Source: Streptomyces capitiformicae (GTDB lineage Bacteria > Actinomycetota > Actinomycetes > Streptomycetales > Streptomycetaceae). From it: a stretch of 64,000 bases of DNA. The translations under genes were made by a program, and so were the position numbers. Of this stretch, positions 25,543-33,903 are shown in pieces (within the stretch, counting starts at the first letter, position 1; each line of letters starts with the position of its first letter). The notes beneath the pieces are model-generated. The model had not been told where the DNA came from and did not search any database. It saw only the letters and a list, made by a program, of their open reading frames with translations. The DNA lies in contig NZ_CP022161.1 in the NCBI RefSeq assembly GCF_002214185.1, forward strand, positions 4,525,767 to 4,589,766. The letters run 5' to 3'.

Positions 25543-25776
25543 CCCGGCACAGGGTACTCCTCGGGAGATTCCCAGCTGCGGGACGGGCGAGATCCCCGCC
25601 AGGTGCGCGCGCTGAATACCTCCGTATTCACTAGTGGGGACCGGGGCTGGGGCGCTGTCGGCCGGGAAGCTCAAGTGTTGCTCTGAAGTGGGCGGGAGAG
25701 GGTTGTGGGCCGTTCCGCCCGGTGACACTGCGGGCAGGCGGGGTGTTCGAAGGGGCGGGCAGGGGGTGGGTCCGAG

Positions 25777-26400
25777 ATGAGAGTGGGCTTTCGGCGAACC
25801 ATGGCGGCCGGTGCGGGGACCCGGGCGCTGGACACGTACGACATCGCGTTCCTGGCGGGCGGGGCGCATCGGGTGGCCGACAGCGCGGTGATCGCGCTGG
25901 CCGAGCGCGGGCTGCTCAAGGTGCGCGCCTCGCACATACGTGCGACCGGGGGTGCCGTGAGTTCCATGGGCGGGGATCGGCCCCGGCATCCGGTCGAGCG
26001 TGCGGTGATCGTGTCGTGCCTGCACAGCAGGAGTGTCGTGGCCGTACACACGGCCCTGCAGCGTTCCCCGGCGGTGGAGGAGATCGGCCGCCGACTCGCG
26101 GCCGAGGGCCTGGTGACGGGATCCCGCCGCCGGTTGACCCGTGCGGGGAGGCGGCGACTGCGGGCGGCGGAACGGGACGGGAACGTCCCGGCGTACGTCC
26201 TCGACGGCCCCGCCGTCCTCCCGAGCGGACCGGTCCGACGTGGCGTGGTCGGCGTCCAGCCGATTCCTTCGGGCCTGGGCCGTGCGCTGATCCGCATGGG
26301 CAGGGCCCTGGACCACGACAACGACGACTCCTCCTCGGCTTCGGACACCGGCTCGGGGGGCGGTTTCGGTTGCGGCGGTGGGGGTGGCGGGGGCGACTGA
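25777..26400 (+). CDS. TIGR04222 domain-containing protein with Gly-rich tail
   Basis: 207 residues. TRALDTYDIAFLAGGAHRVADSA followed by ALAERGLLKV is the hallmark start of the TIGR04222 domain. A second conserved region SVVAVHTALQRSPAVEEIGR and LAAEGLVTGSRRRLTRAGRR follows. Relatives usually have membrane helices before a GGGCGGGGGGGGD-type end; here the C-terminus GFGCGGGGGGGD is kept but no membrane helix is evident. Role unknown. ATG at 25777; ATG at 25801 is an alternative. Confidence 0.82.
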   Translation: MRVGFRRTMAAGAGTRALDTYDIAFLAGGAHRVADSAVIALAERGLLKVRASHIRATGGAVSSMGGDRPRHPVERAVIVSCLHSRSVVAVHTALQRSPAVEEIGRRLAAEGLVTGSRRRLTRAGRRRLRAAERDGNVPAYVLDGPAVLPSGPVRRGVVGVQPIPSGLGRALIRMGRALDHDNDDSSSASDTGSGGGFGCGGGGGGGD

Positions 26401-26430
26401 GCCACAACGGAACGGCCAGGCCCCGCTCCG

Positions 26431-26498
26431 CCGGGGGGCACGCTCGGCCGGGGGGCACGCTCGGCCGGGGGGCACGCTCAGTCGGGGGGCACGCTCAG
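26431..26498. repeat. Four 17-bp tandem repeats
   Basis: Units CCGGGGGGCACGCTCGG at 26431, 26448, 26465 and 26482, the last two varying to CAG/TCGG ends. They begin 31 bases after the TIGR04222 gene. No spacers or associated genes, so not a CRISPR array. The G6 runs and period suggest slippage or recombination expansion. Confidence 0.75.
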
Positions 26499-26503
26499 TC
26501 GGC

Positions 26504-26589
26504 AATTGGCAGATCAGTCCCAGTGGCATGCCTCGTTCAGGGCACTGTGCGAGGCGTTTACGGCAATTCGGCGAGACGGATCTGCCAAT
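26504..26589. repeat. Long-range inverted repeat in intergenic region
   Basis: ATTGGCAGATC (26505-26515) is inverted perfectly at 26579-26589, with an inner hairpin GCCTCG/CGAGGC (26530-26535 and 26550-26555). Together they could fold as a three-way structure. CGGCAATT also recurs directly at 26500 and 26561. The 352-base interval between the TIGR04222 and YCII genes has no convincing gene; a structured RNA or element remnant is possible. Confidence 0.45.
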
Positions 26590-26752
26590 CGGTGCGGCAC
26601 CTGAACAACGGCTGCCCCGCGGACCTCGTGGGGAACGGCGGCGGTCCGTGGCCGTACTCGGAACGGTTGGGTGACCGGCATCGCGAGGCCAGGAAGGCCG
26701 CCCCTACGAAAGCCCGTTGAGATGCGGGCGTTCATTGGGAAGAGTCTGCGGC

Positions 26753-27304
26753 ATGGAGTTCTTCTGTTATCACCGCGATCGGGCCAATTCCCTTGGGCTG
26801 AGGGAGAAGTTGGGCGAAGCGCACTGGTCCTACATGGACCGGTACGAGGCGGAGCTGATCGCTCGTGGGCCGACGTTCGGCGAGGACGGGGAGACGCCCA
26901 CCGGGAGCGTGCACATCGTGGGGTTGCCGGATCCCGCCGCCGCCCGCGCGTTCGCGTTCGACGAGCCGAACCATCAGGCCGGCGTGTACCGCGACGTACT
27001 GCTGCGGCGGTGGCGCAACCTGCTGGGTCGCACGATGTGGGAGTTCCCTGGTGGACGGGACGGCGGCAGTCGGTACCTCGTCCTGGGGCTGGGGTCGGGG
27101 CCGGGCGCCGACCTCGTCGTACCGGCCACCCGGCGCGATGAGTTGATCGCGTACGGGCCGCTGCTGTCCGACGACGGGGACACCTGGTTGGGTACGGCGG
27201 CACTGGTCAGGGCTCCGAGGCCGGAAACGGCGCGGGCCGTGCTGACGTCGGACGAGTACGACGTCATCGAGGTGCATGAGTGGGAGTTCGGCGGGCGACG
27301 GTGA
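26753..27304 (+). CDS. YCII-related (YciI-like) protein, duplicated domain
   Basis: 183 residues. The first half (EFFCYHRDRANSLGLREKLG, then HWSYMDRYEAELIARGPTFG and SVHIVGLPDPAAARAFAFDE) is a YCII-type ferredoxin-fold domain with a His-Asp pair. The second half repeats the pattern more weakly (YLVLGLGSGP..LIAYGPLLSDDGDTWLGTAALV and ARAVLTSDEYDVIEVHEWEF). YciI-like proteins are thought to be small dehydratase-like or muconolactone-like enzymes. ATG at 26753 after GGAAGAG. Confidence 0.8.
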   Translation: MEFFCYHRDRANSLGLREKLGEAHWSYMDRYEAELIARGPTFGEDGETPTGSVHIVGLPDPAAARAFAFDEPNHQAGVYRDVLLRRWRNLLGRTMWEFPGGRDGGSRYLVLGLGSGPGADLVVPATRRDELIAYGPLLSDDGDTWLGTAALVRAPRPETARAVLTSDEYDVIEVHEWEFGGRR

Positions 27305-27341
27305 CAGCAGGGCCGGACCCCGCCGGGTTGGAAATAGTTCG

Positions 27342-27370
27342 TTGACAACAAATTGTTTGCATCCCATGCT
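27342..27370 (+). promoter_or_regulatory. Candidate leaderless promoter with palindrome
   Basis: TTGACA (27342-27347) and CATGCT (27365-27370) have a 17-base spacer; the start codon at 27377 falls at the expected transcription start, so the mRNA would be leaderless, and there is no ribosome site before it. The spacer overlaps AACAAATTGTT (27347-27357), an 11-bp palindrome, a likely operator. Confidence 0.55.
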
Positions 27371-27376
27371 GGACGT

Positions 27377-27850
27377 ATGTCGTCCTCCTCTTCTTCGCAG
27401 CCGCCCGCCACCGACTCCGACGCCCCCTTCGCCCCGCCGAGCGCGGACGAGGCGCGGGCTCGGCGCACGTACACGTCTCTCTTCCGTATCGCCGAGCGGC
27501 ACGCGGCGACGGACGGGCAGCGGCGGCGGCAGATCCATCCGCATGTGCTCGGCCCGCACGAGGCCATCCGGCTGGTGTCGTTCCTGCTCAGTGGCGCGGC
27601 GATGCTCGAAGACGGTGAACCGGAGGTGGATCGGGCTGACATCACCGCCGCGTTGAGCCTCGTTCCGCTGGCTCGCGGCGAGATGGACGAACTGGAGGCC
27701 GGGCTGCTGGAGATGGCCCGGGGCCGGGGCATGACCTGGCCGGAGATCGCCTTCGGCCTCGGCCTTCAGTCCCCCCAGGCCGCCCGGCAACGTTACGAAC
27801 GCCTGGCCAGCCGCACCGACGCCGGGACCGGGACCGGGAAGGACGGCTGA
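27377..27850 (+). CDS. Small helix-turn-helix-like DNA-binding protein
   Basis: 157 residues. After a Ser-rich start (MSSSSSSQPPATDSD) comes a helical domain. The C-terminal LLEMARGRGMTWPEIAFGLG and LQSPQAARQRYERLASR forms a credible HTH of the kind seen in streptomycete MarR-unrelated regulators. The middle region (HPHVLGPHEAIRLVSFLLSG) is helical. It may bind the palindrome in its own promoter (inference). Ends in a Gly/Thr repeat from a 6-bp tandem repeat. Confidence 0.72.
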   Translation: MSSSSSSQPPATDSDAPFAPPSADEARARRTYTSLFRIAERHAATDGQRRRQIHPHVLGPHEAIRLVSFLLSGAAMLEDGEPEVDRADITAALSLVPLARGEMDELEAGLLEMARGRGMTWPEIAFGLGLQSPQAARQRYERLASRTDAGTGTGKDG

Positions 27851-27866
27851 GGCCAGGCGCCCCGCG

Positions 27867-28535
27867 TCAGGATTCAGCGGTGTTGATGTCACCGATGGGG
27901 ATGCAGCCGGCCCCCCACACTTCCGCCTCGCACAGGGTGGCGCCCTCCAGGTTCGCCTTCTCCGAGACGATCTGCCAGGCCCAGTGGTAGTAAACGGTGT
28001 TCGGCTGGAGGGTGCCGAACACCGAGTCGATACCCTTCGCTCCCTCGCCGCCGTAGAGCATCTGGTCCTCGGTCAAGTACGGCATTCCGTAGTCGAGTAC
28101 GGTCCCGATCTCCGAATTCAGGTCGTCCTTGCGGCTCGGATAGTCGATCGACAGCGCCGCGTAGGGCGCGTGGATGCTGCGGTCGCGGGGCTCGGCCTCC
28201 ACGCGCAGCAGCAGGGCGAGCGCCATCGTGCCGGCCGGTGGAGGGGTGCCCGGGACGTCCACCATGGTCTTGGCGTCGAGGATGCGCACCGTGTACGTGT
28301 ACTTGCCGTCCACGTGCAGCACTGGTGTGCGCGCCGGAGGCAGCTTGTCCGGTTCGGGCTGGTCGGTCGCGTTCTTGCCCGGCGACAGGCTCTCGGACGC
28401 TCCCGGCGACTCGCCCGCTCCCGTATCGGCCGCGTCGAGCGTGTCGCCGCCACCGCAACCCGCCAGCGTGCTGACGAGCACGGCTGCGGCACATACCCAT
28501 CGCCTGGACGCGCGGATTCGTGCCTTACTGCCCAT
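27867..28535 (-). CDS. Secreted lipoprotein
   Basis: 222 residues. A lipobox STLAGC (cleavage before Cys) follows the signal SRRWVCAAAVLV. A Ser/Pro/Asp-rich linker leads to a beta-sandwich-like domain (VLHVDGKYTYTVRILDAKTM, MALALLLRVEAEPRDRSI, NTVYYHWAWQIVSEKANLEG) with two Cys near the end (ATLCEAEVWGAGC). It looks like a DUF4352-type domain but that is not certain. Convergent with the preceding HTH gene. ATG at 28535 with GGGGGAG 8 bases upstream. Confidence 0.82.
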   Translation of the reverse strand: MGSKARIRASRRWVCAAAVLVSTLAGCGGGDTLDAADTGAGESPGASESLSPGKNATDQPEPDKLPPARTPVLHVDGKYTYTVRILDAKTMVDVPGTPPPAGTMALALLLRVEAEPRDRSIHAPYAALSIDYPSRKDDLNSEIGTVLDYGMPYLTEDQMLYGGEGAKGIDSVFGTLQPNTVYYHWAWQIVSEKANLEGATLCEAEVWGAGCIPIGDINTAES

Positions 28536-28695
28536 TTCGCTGCTCCCCCGGTTCTGCCTTCTGTCCAACGGGGCGGTCCTGGTCGAGCAGCCCATGCCGT
28601 TGCGGGACATCGTCACGGGCCTCGCGGAAGTGGAGCTTCCGGGACACACCAAGCAACTCCTCGACCTGCGGTGATCCGGGTGCGATCCGCCGGCC

Positions 28696-29391
28696 TCAGT
28701 CCTTGCGGCCGGTCGCGGCGACGGTGACGCCCAGGCCGATCATGGTGAGTCCGCCGACGCCGCCGACGAGGGAGAGCCGTTGCGGTGAGCGGGCGAACCA
28801 GTCCCGGGCGGTGGCCGCGAGCAGGCCCCACGCCGCGTCGGAGGCGAGGGCGATGACGTTGAAGACGAGGCCGAGCAGCAGCATCTGAGCCGCGACATGC
28901 CCCTGGGCCCGGTCGACGAACTGCGGCAGTACGGCGGCGAAGAACACGAGCGTCTTGGGGTTGGTCACACCGACCGCGAACCCCTCCCAGAACGTCCGCC
29001 GGCCACCAGCGCCGTTCCGCGCGGCCCCGTTCTGCGCAGCCCCGCCCCCGCTCCCGTCCCGGCCCTCGCCGCCGGTGACCGCCGCATGCAGCGAACCGCG
29101 CTCGCGCCAGGCCTTGACGCCGAGATACACCAGGTAGGCGGCGCCGGCCAGCTTGAGCGCCGTGAAAACGAGGACCGAGCGTTCGACGACCGCCCCGATC
29201 CCGAACGCCACGGCCACGATGAGGACGTAGGCGCCGAGCGTGTTCCCCACGACCGTGGTCAGCGCGGCGCGCCGCCCCTGCGCCAGCGCCCGCCCGATCA
29301 CGAACAGCACACTGGGGCCGGGGATCACGATCAGCAGGAACGACATGGCCGCGAAGGCCAGCAACCGGTCGGCAGACACCATGCGGCTCAT
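28696..29391 (-). CDS. LysE-family amino acid exporter
   Basis: 231 residues, about six membrane helices. LIVIPGPSVLFVIGRALAQG and AALTTVVGNTLGAYVLIVAV are the LysE/RhtB signature, with GFAVGVTNPKTLVFFAAVLP in the second half. It exports amino acids or homoserine lactones; specificity unknown. The loop near residues 100-125 is Gly/Ala/Asn-rich (GGGAAQNGAARNGAGG), a low-complexity insertion. ATG at 29391; ATG at 29382 possible. Confidence 0.9.
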   Translation of the reverse strand: MSRMVSADRLLAFAAMSFLLIVIPGPSVLFVIGRALAQGRRAALTTVVGNTLGAYVLIVAVAFGIGAVVERSVLVFTALKLAGAAYLVYLGVKAWRERGSLHAAVTGGEGRDGSGGGAAQNGAARNGAGGRRTFWEGFAVGVTNPKTLVFFAAVLPQFVDRAQGHVAAQMLLLGLVFNVIALASDAAWGLLAATARDWFARSPQRLSLVGGVGGLTMIGLGVTVAATGRKD

Positions 29392-29436
29392 GCAAGCACG
29401 GCGAGGACGCGCCGCTCCAACGATATTTCCCGGGCG

Positions 29437-29511
29437 GCCGGACCACGGGCGGCCGGACCACAGGCTGCCGGACCACAGGCTGCCGGACCACAGGCTGCCG
29501 GACCCAGGGCG
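29437..29511. repeat. Five 15-bp tandem repeats upstream of lysE
   Basis: GCCGGACCACAGGCT units at 29452, 29467 and 29482, flanked by diverged units at 29437 and 29497. They lie in the 121-bp gap between the LysE exporter (starts 29391) and the stop of the GbsR gene. A second 15-bp repeat, CTCTGACGTTGAGCC, follows from 29518 inside the GbsR 3' end. Confidence 0.75.
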
Positions 29512-29512
29512 T

Positions 29513-30118
29513 TCAGCTCTCTGACGTTGAGCCCTCTGACGTTGAGCCCTCTGACGTTGAGCCCTCTGCCGTCGAGCCCTGACGGAACCTCTTGTCCCGG
29601 TGGGCACGCCAGCGGTCCATCATCGCCTCGACCTCTCCCTCCATGAACTCGAAGAAGGCGAGCGTCTCGGCGAGCCGGAACCCGGCCGGGGTGTCGGCGC
29701 CCAGGCTGTTGACGCCCTCGCGCAGGGCTTCCTCCCAGCGCTTGATGATGGCCTCGCGGTTGGTGAGGGCCTCGTACCACTGGTCGCTGTGGACGCGGTA
29801 GCGCTCGCGGCGGGAGCCGGGCTCGCGCTCGCGTGAGACCAGGTGCACCTGGGCGAGGTAGCGGACCGCGCCCGACACGGCGGCGGGACTGATCCGCAGC
29901 TGTTCGCCCAGCTCGACGGAGGTCAGCGCGCCGGTGTCGGAGGCGAGGAGCGCGGCGAAGACGCGGGCCGGCATACGCGGCACGCCCGCCTCGACGAGCT
30001 GAGCGGCGAAGTGCTCCACGAACCGCGAGACGGCCTCGGCGTTCCGCCCCGATGCGCCCTCGGCGTTCCACCCCGATCCGCCCTCGGCGTTCCGCTCCGG
30101 TCCGGCTGCTGTCGTCAT
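29513..30118 (-). CDS. GbsR/MarR-type transcriptional regulator
   Basis: 201 residues. VSRFVEHFAAQLVEAGVPRM and ARVFAALLASDTGALTSVEL then LRISPAAVSGAVRYLAQVHL form the winged helix of GbsR-like proteins, typically repressors of nearby efflux genes. The N-terminus has a repeated NAEG-GS motif and the C-terminus has a GSTSEGSTSEGSTSES tail, both coded by tandem DNA repeats. ATG at 30118. It is divergent from the ABC exporter and shares with it the palindrome at 30198-30217. Autoregulation is expected from the layout (inference). Confidence 0.87.
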   Translation of the reverse strand: MTTAAGPERNAEGGSGWNAEGASGRNAEAVSRFVEHFAAQLVEAGVPRMPARVFAALLASDTGALTSVELGEQLRISPAAVSGAVRYLAQVHLVSREREPGSRRERYRVHSDQWYEALTNREAIIKRWEEALREGVNSLGADTPAGFRLAETLAFFEFMEGEVEAMMDRWRAHRDKRFRQGSTAEGSTSEGSTSEGSTSES

Positions 30119-30197
30119 GCTCCGATCATCTCCCCTGCTCAGCGGCGCCCCCCCCCAGCGATGCCCCCAGCCTAACGGCCATTTTGACTGTTCCTTA

Positions 30198-30217
30198 ACT
30201 TCACAAATTTCTGAAGT
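30198..30217. promoter_or_regulatory. Near-perfect palindromic operator between gbsR-like gene and ABC exporter
   Basis: ACTTCACAAATTTCTGAAGT is a 20-bp palindrome with only one central mismatched pair. A half-site TTCTGAAG recurs at 30227-30234, just before the ABC start. The region is clearly AT-rich against its GC-rich surroundings. Placement 19 bases upstream of the exporter ATG (30236) and 80 from the regulator makes it the likely GbsR-family operator controlling both. Confidence 0.75.
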
Positions 30218-30235
30218 AAGCGTACGTTCTGAAGC

Positions 30236-31168
30236 ATGCCGAAGTCCATCACCGTCTCGGGACTCCACAAGTCCTTCGGACGGACCCACGCGCTCGCCGG
30301 CCTCGACCTGGACGTCGAGGCCGGCGAGGTCCACGGCTTCCTCGGCCCCAACGGCGCCGGAAAGTCCACCACCATCCGCGTCCTCCTCGGCCTGCTGCGC
30401 GCCGACGCGGGCGCCGCGCAGGTACTCGGCCGCGACCCCTGGGCGGACGCGGTCGAGGTGCACCGCCGGATCGCGTACGTACCGGGGGACGTGACCCTGT
30501 GGCGCAACCTGTCCGGCGGCGAGGTCATCGACCTGTTCGGGCGCTTGCGGGGCGGCGGCCTGGACACACGCCGCCGGGCCGAGCTGATCGAACGGTTCGA
30601 ACTGGACCCGACGAAGAAGGGCCGGACGTACTCGAAGGGCAACCGTCAGAAGGTCGCCCTCGTCGCCGCCTTCGCCTCGGACGTCGACCTGCTGATCCTC
30701 GACGAGCCGACCTCCGGCCTGGACCCCCTGATGGAGGAGGTCTTCCAGCGCTGCGTACGGGAGGAGCGCGACCGGGGCCGGACGGTCCTGCTGTCGTCGC
30801 ACATCCTCAGCGAGGTCGAGGAACTCTGTGACCGGGTCAGCATCATCCGCAAGGGCGTCACCGTCGAGAGCGGCTCCCTCGCCGACCTGCGCCATCTGAC
30901 CCGTACGAGCGTCACCGCCGAACTCGCCGGCCCGCCCAATGGCCTGACCCGTCTCCCCGGCGTCCACGACCTCGACATCCAGGGCAACCGGGTCCGCCTC
31001 CAGGTCGACACCGACAAACTCGACGCCGTACTGCGCTCGTTGAGCGAGTCGGGCGTACGGTCGCTGACGTCGACGCCGCCGACCCTGGAGGAACTCTTCC
31101 TCCGTCACTACCAGGACGACCTGGCCGACGCGGACGCCGACGCGGGGGAAGGAGCGGTCGCGCGATGA
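30236..31168 (+). CDS. ABC transporter ATPase (drug-export type)
   Basis: 310 residues. Walker [10 protein letters not shown] (37-45), Walker B LLILDEP (152-158), signature YSKGNRQKV (132-140, variant of LSGGQ) and the switch histidine in LLSSHILSE. The variant signature and a preceding [15 protein letters not shown] are typical of the antibiotic-exporter clade (DrrA-like). C-terminal 90 residues are the usual DrrA-type extension. ATG at 30236; the next gene overlaps by ATGA. Confidence 0.94.
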   Translation: MPKSITVSGLHKSFGRTHALAGLDLDVEAGEVHGFLGPNGAGKSTTIRVLLGLLRADAGAAQVLGRDPWADAVEVHRRIAYVPGDVTLWRNLSGGEVIDLFGRLRGGGLDTRRRAELIERFELDPTKKGRTYSKGNRQKVALVAAFASDVDLLILDEPTSGLDPLMEEVFQRCVREERDRGRTVLLSSHILSEVEELCDRVSIIRKGVTVESGSLADLRHLTRTSVTAELAGPPNGLTRLPGVHDLDIQGNRVRLQVDTDKLDAVLRSLSESGVRSLTSTPPTLEELFLRHYQDDLADADADAGEGAVAR

Positions 31169-32784
31169 CCACCAGCACGGCCACGGGTGGCACCAGGACC
31201 ACCTTCGCCGCCCGCTCCCGTCAACTGGCCGGTACGGGAACCCTGTTGAGGTTCGCCCTGCGCCGCGACCGGGTGATGCTCCCGATCTGGGTCGCGGTGA
31301 CGGGCCTGATGATCCTCTCCATGCCGAACAGCCTGAAGAGCCTGTACGGCACCGCCGCCGAACGCGCCGACCTGATGGCCCAGATGACCACGAACTCGTC
31401 GCTGCGCGCCCTCATCGGCCCCGTCTTCGACGACTCGCTGGGCGCCCTGACCGCGTGGCGTGTGGGTGTCTACGCCGGTGCGCTGGCCGCCGTCATGAGC
31501 CTCCTCGTCGTCATCCGGCACACACGGGACGAGGAGGAGAGCGGCCGCCAGGAACTGGTCGCGTCCGGGATGGTGGGCCGCCGGGCCTCGCTCACCTCCG
31601 CCCTCCTCACGGCGGCCGTCGCGAATGCCGTACTGGCACTGCTGATCGCCGCCGGGCTGGCCGGGCAGGGGGCGGCGGGGGCCCTTGCCTTCGGGCTGGG
31701 GATCGCGGGCGTGGGCATGGTGTTCGCGACGATGGCGGCGGTGGTCGCGCAGCTGACGGAGAGCGCGCGGCTGGCGCGAGGGCTGACGGCCGGGGTCCTG
31801 GGGGCGGCGTTCGTCCTGCGGGCGGCGGGCGACGCTTCCGAGAACGACGGTTCGTCTCTTCTGACGTGGGTGTCGCCGCTGGGGTGGCTGGAGAACGAGC
31901 GTTCGTTCGCTGATGAGCGGTGGTGGGTGCTGCTGCTGTTCGCGGGGGCGGTGCTGGTCCAGGGCGCGGTGGCGTACGGACTCGCCGGGCGCCGCGACGT
32001 CGGCATGAGCTTCCTGCCGACCCGCCCGGGCCCGGCCTCCGGGCGGCTGGGGACGGCGGGCGCGCTGGCCTGGCGACTCCAGCGGGGCAGCGTGCTCGGC
32101 TGGAGCATCGGCTTCTTCCTCGCCGGGGTCGTCTACGGCGGGCTGGCCGACGGCGTGGCCGACTTCGTCGGCGACAACGAGAGCGCCCGCGAGATCTTCG
32201 AGCGCATGGGCGGCAGTTCCGCCCTGACGAACGCCTTCCTCGCCTCGATGATCGGCATGCTCGGCCTGATCGCCGCGCTGTACATCGTGAGCGCCGTGCT
32301 CCGGCTGCACGGCGAGGAGACGTCGGGCCGGGCCGAACCCATCCTCGCAGGCGCGGTGGGCCGACTGCGCTGGGCCACGGGCCATCTGGCCATCGCCTTC
32401 GGCGGATCCGTCTGGATCATGCTTCTCGCCGGCCTCGGCTTCGCCGCCGGCCACGGCAAGGACATCGGCCCGATCCTGGGCGCCTGTCTCGTACAGGTGG
32501 CCGGGGTATGGGTGATCGGCGGCGTCGCCGTCCTCCTGTACGGCGTCGCGCCCCGGGCGGCGATGGCGGCCTGGGGCCTCGCCGGTGCCGTACTCCTGAT
32601 CGGCTGGATCGGCCCCGCCCTCAAGGCCCCGCAGGCAGTCCTGGACCTCTCCCCCTTCGGCCACCTCCCGAAGCTGCCGGGCGGGGGGATGGAGTGGGCG
32701 CCGGTGCTGACTCTGCTCGGGCTGGCGGTGGTGCTGGTGGTCGGGGGGTTGGTGGGGGTGCGGAGGCGGGACGTGACGGCCTGA
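31165..32784 (+). CDS. ABC exporter permease (polyketide antibiotic-type)
   Basis: 539 residues, about twelve membrane helices in two halves (first [20 protein letters not shown]; second [20 protein letters not shown]). This is the double-length permease that pairs with a DrrA-like ATPase. Conserved [20 protein letters not shown] and [20 protein letters not shown] loops are characteristic. Starts inside the ATPase stop (ATGA at 31165-31168). Substrate probably a hydrophobic drug or lipid, induced via the GbsR regulator (inference). Confidence 0.93.
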   Translation: MTTSTATGGTRTTFAARSRQLAGTGTLLRFALRRDRVMLPIWVAVTGLMILSMPNSLKSLYGTAAERADLMAQMTTNSSLRALIGPVFDDSLGALTAWRVGVYAGALAAVMSLLVVIRHTRDEEESGRQELVASGMVGRRASLTSALLTAAVANAVLALLIAAGLAGQGAAGALAFGLGIAGVGMVFATMAAVVAQLTESARLARGLTAGVLGAAFVLRAAGDASENDGSSLLTWVSPLGWLENERSFADERWWVLLLFAGAVLVQGAVAYGLAGRRDVGMSFLPTRPGPASGRLGTAGALAWRLQRGSVLGWSIGFFLAGVVYGGLADGVADFVGDNESAREIFERMGGSSALTNAFLASMIGMLGLIAALYIVSAVLRLHGEETSGRAEPILAGAVGRLRWATGHLAIAFGGSVWIMLLAGLGFAAGHGKDIGPILGACLVQVAGVWVIGGVAVLLYGVAPRAAMAAWGLAGAVLLIGWIGPALKAPQAVLDLSPFGHLPKLPGGGMEWAPVLTLLGLAVVLVVGGLVGVRRRDVTA

Positions 32785-33062
32785 GGGCGGTGGGCCGGCG
32801 GGGCGCCGGGACGTATCGCGTATCCCGTAGGGAGAACCGGGGCGGGGCGGGGCGCGTCCCTGCGGGCATGGGCCAGACGGAGCCGGAGCGGTGGGAGAAG
32901 CGGGGGCGGCCGGAGCACCGGGACCGGCGGGTCGATCGGCAGAGTGCGCTGGGGTGCGGGGGGTGTGCGCTGTCGGCGGTGGGGGCGACGGCCGCCACCC
33001 TCGCCTGGTCCTCCACGCCCCGTACCCGCCGCCATCTTCGCGGTGGCTTCGAGGGCGAGGGC

Positions 33063-33191
33063 ATGGACTACACCGTCCTCGTCACCGAACTCCCCCTGGT
33101 CGCCGCCGCCGGAGCCGCCGTCCCCGCCCTCGCCTGTCTGCTGCTCGCGTGGGTGCTGGGCCGGAGGCGGGGCCCTGAACGCCAAAGGTGA
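33063..33191 (+). CDS. Possible small single-pass membrane protein
   Basis: A 42-codon frame: MDYTVLVTELPLVAAAGAAV then PALACLLLAWVLGRRRGPERQR. One hydrophobic helix followed by an Arg-rich positive end, as expected for a type N-out peptide. GAGGGCGAGGGC sits just upstream. The frame is open further to 32868 (ATG) which would give a longer form with a Cys-rich start, but that part has poor coding character. It lies after the ABC permease on the same strand. Weakly supported. Confidence 0.35.
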   Translation: MDYTVLVTELPLVAAAGAAVPALACLLLAWVLGRRRGPERQR

Positions 33192-33213
33192 CCGTTGGCT
33201 CCCCGGGCGCCGG

Positions 33214-33816
33214 TCAGTCGACGTACTGCTTGAGCTTCTCCGTGTCGAGCTCGATACCGAGGGGCTCGGGCAGCAGAAGAGCGTCTCCGAAAGGCACCTT
33301 ACGGAACTCGCGGTAGCCGACCTCCGGGTCCGGATCGCTGTACAGCTTGACTATGCAAGCAGCACGGTCGATCAGCAGGTAGAAGGGGATGCCCGCAGCC
33401 CCGTAGGCCACCGGCTTCTCCTGTCGGTCGCGCCGGTCGGTGTCGGAGTCGTACGACGTGACCTCAAGGACGAGCAGTACTCCGCTGGGATCCGCCCACT
33501 CGCCATGCCCGGCGAAGTGTTCCTCGGGAACAAGCACCGCGTCGGGACGAGCCCGGCCCTCTCGGTACTTCTCCGCCCTCAGCCCCTGCCCCTGGTACAG
33601 GTCCAGACCGGGCCTCGCACGCACGCAGCGCTTGTTCAGCCAGGTGACAATGGTGTTGTGGTCGCCATCGGCCACCTTCTTGACACCGATCCGTCCGTTG
33701 ATGAACTCCAACCTGACGGCGTCGTCGGTCTCCTTGGCCGCGAACGCGGCGATCCTCTCGAACTCTTCCACCGACATCTGAGGCGTCTGCAACGCGCGCT
33801 CTGCCATAACCGTCAT
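33214..33816 (-). CDS. Uma2-family endonuclease-like protein
   Basis: 200 residues of the Uma2/PF05685 PD-(D/E)XK fold: MSVEEFERIAAFA, VRLEFINGRIGV, then ARPDAVLVPEEHFAG (the active-site Asp in RPDAVL) and VLLVLEVTSYDS (active-site Glu) with Lys and the IPFYLLIDR strand. The residues for nuclease chemistry are present, though activity in streptomycete Uma2 proteins is mostly untested. ATG at 33816 with GGGAGG upstream. A second, different Uma2 gene is at 61530. Confidence 0.9.
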   Translation of the reverse strand: MTVMAERALQTPQMSVEEFERIAAFAAKETDDAVRLEFINGRIGVKKVADGDHNTIVTWLNKRCVRARPGLDLYQGQGLRAEKYREGRARPDAVLVPEEHFAGHGEWADPSGVLLVLEVTSYDSDTDRRDRQEKPVAYGAAGIPFYLLIDRAACIVKLYSDPDPEVGYREFRKVPFGDALLLPEPLGIELDTEKLKQYVD

Positions 33817-33903
33817 GGTGCCTCCCTTCGCAGGCAGGCACCAGCTTGGCGAGCTGCCGTCGATCATCAGCCGGGCCCCCCACACGTTCATCCGAACGTG
33901 TGA

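Noticed and set aside
26431..26498. CRISPR-like repeats
   Set aside because: Units abut without spacers and no cas genes are present.
33063..33191. Long form of the small membrane protein from 32868
   Set aside because: The upstream part lacks coding character, so only the short form was listed with low confidence.
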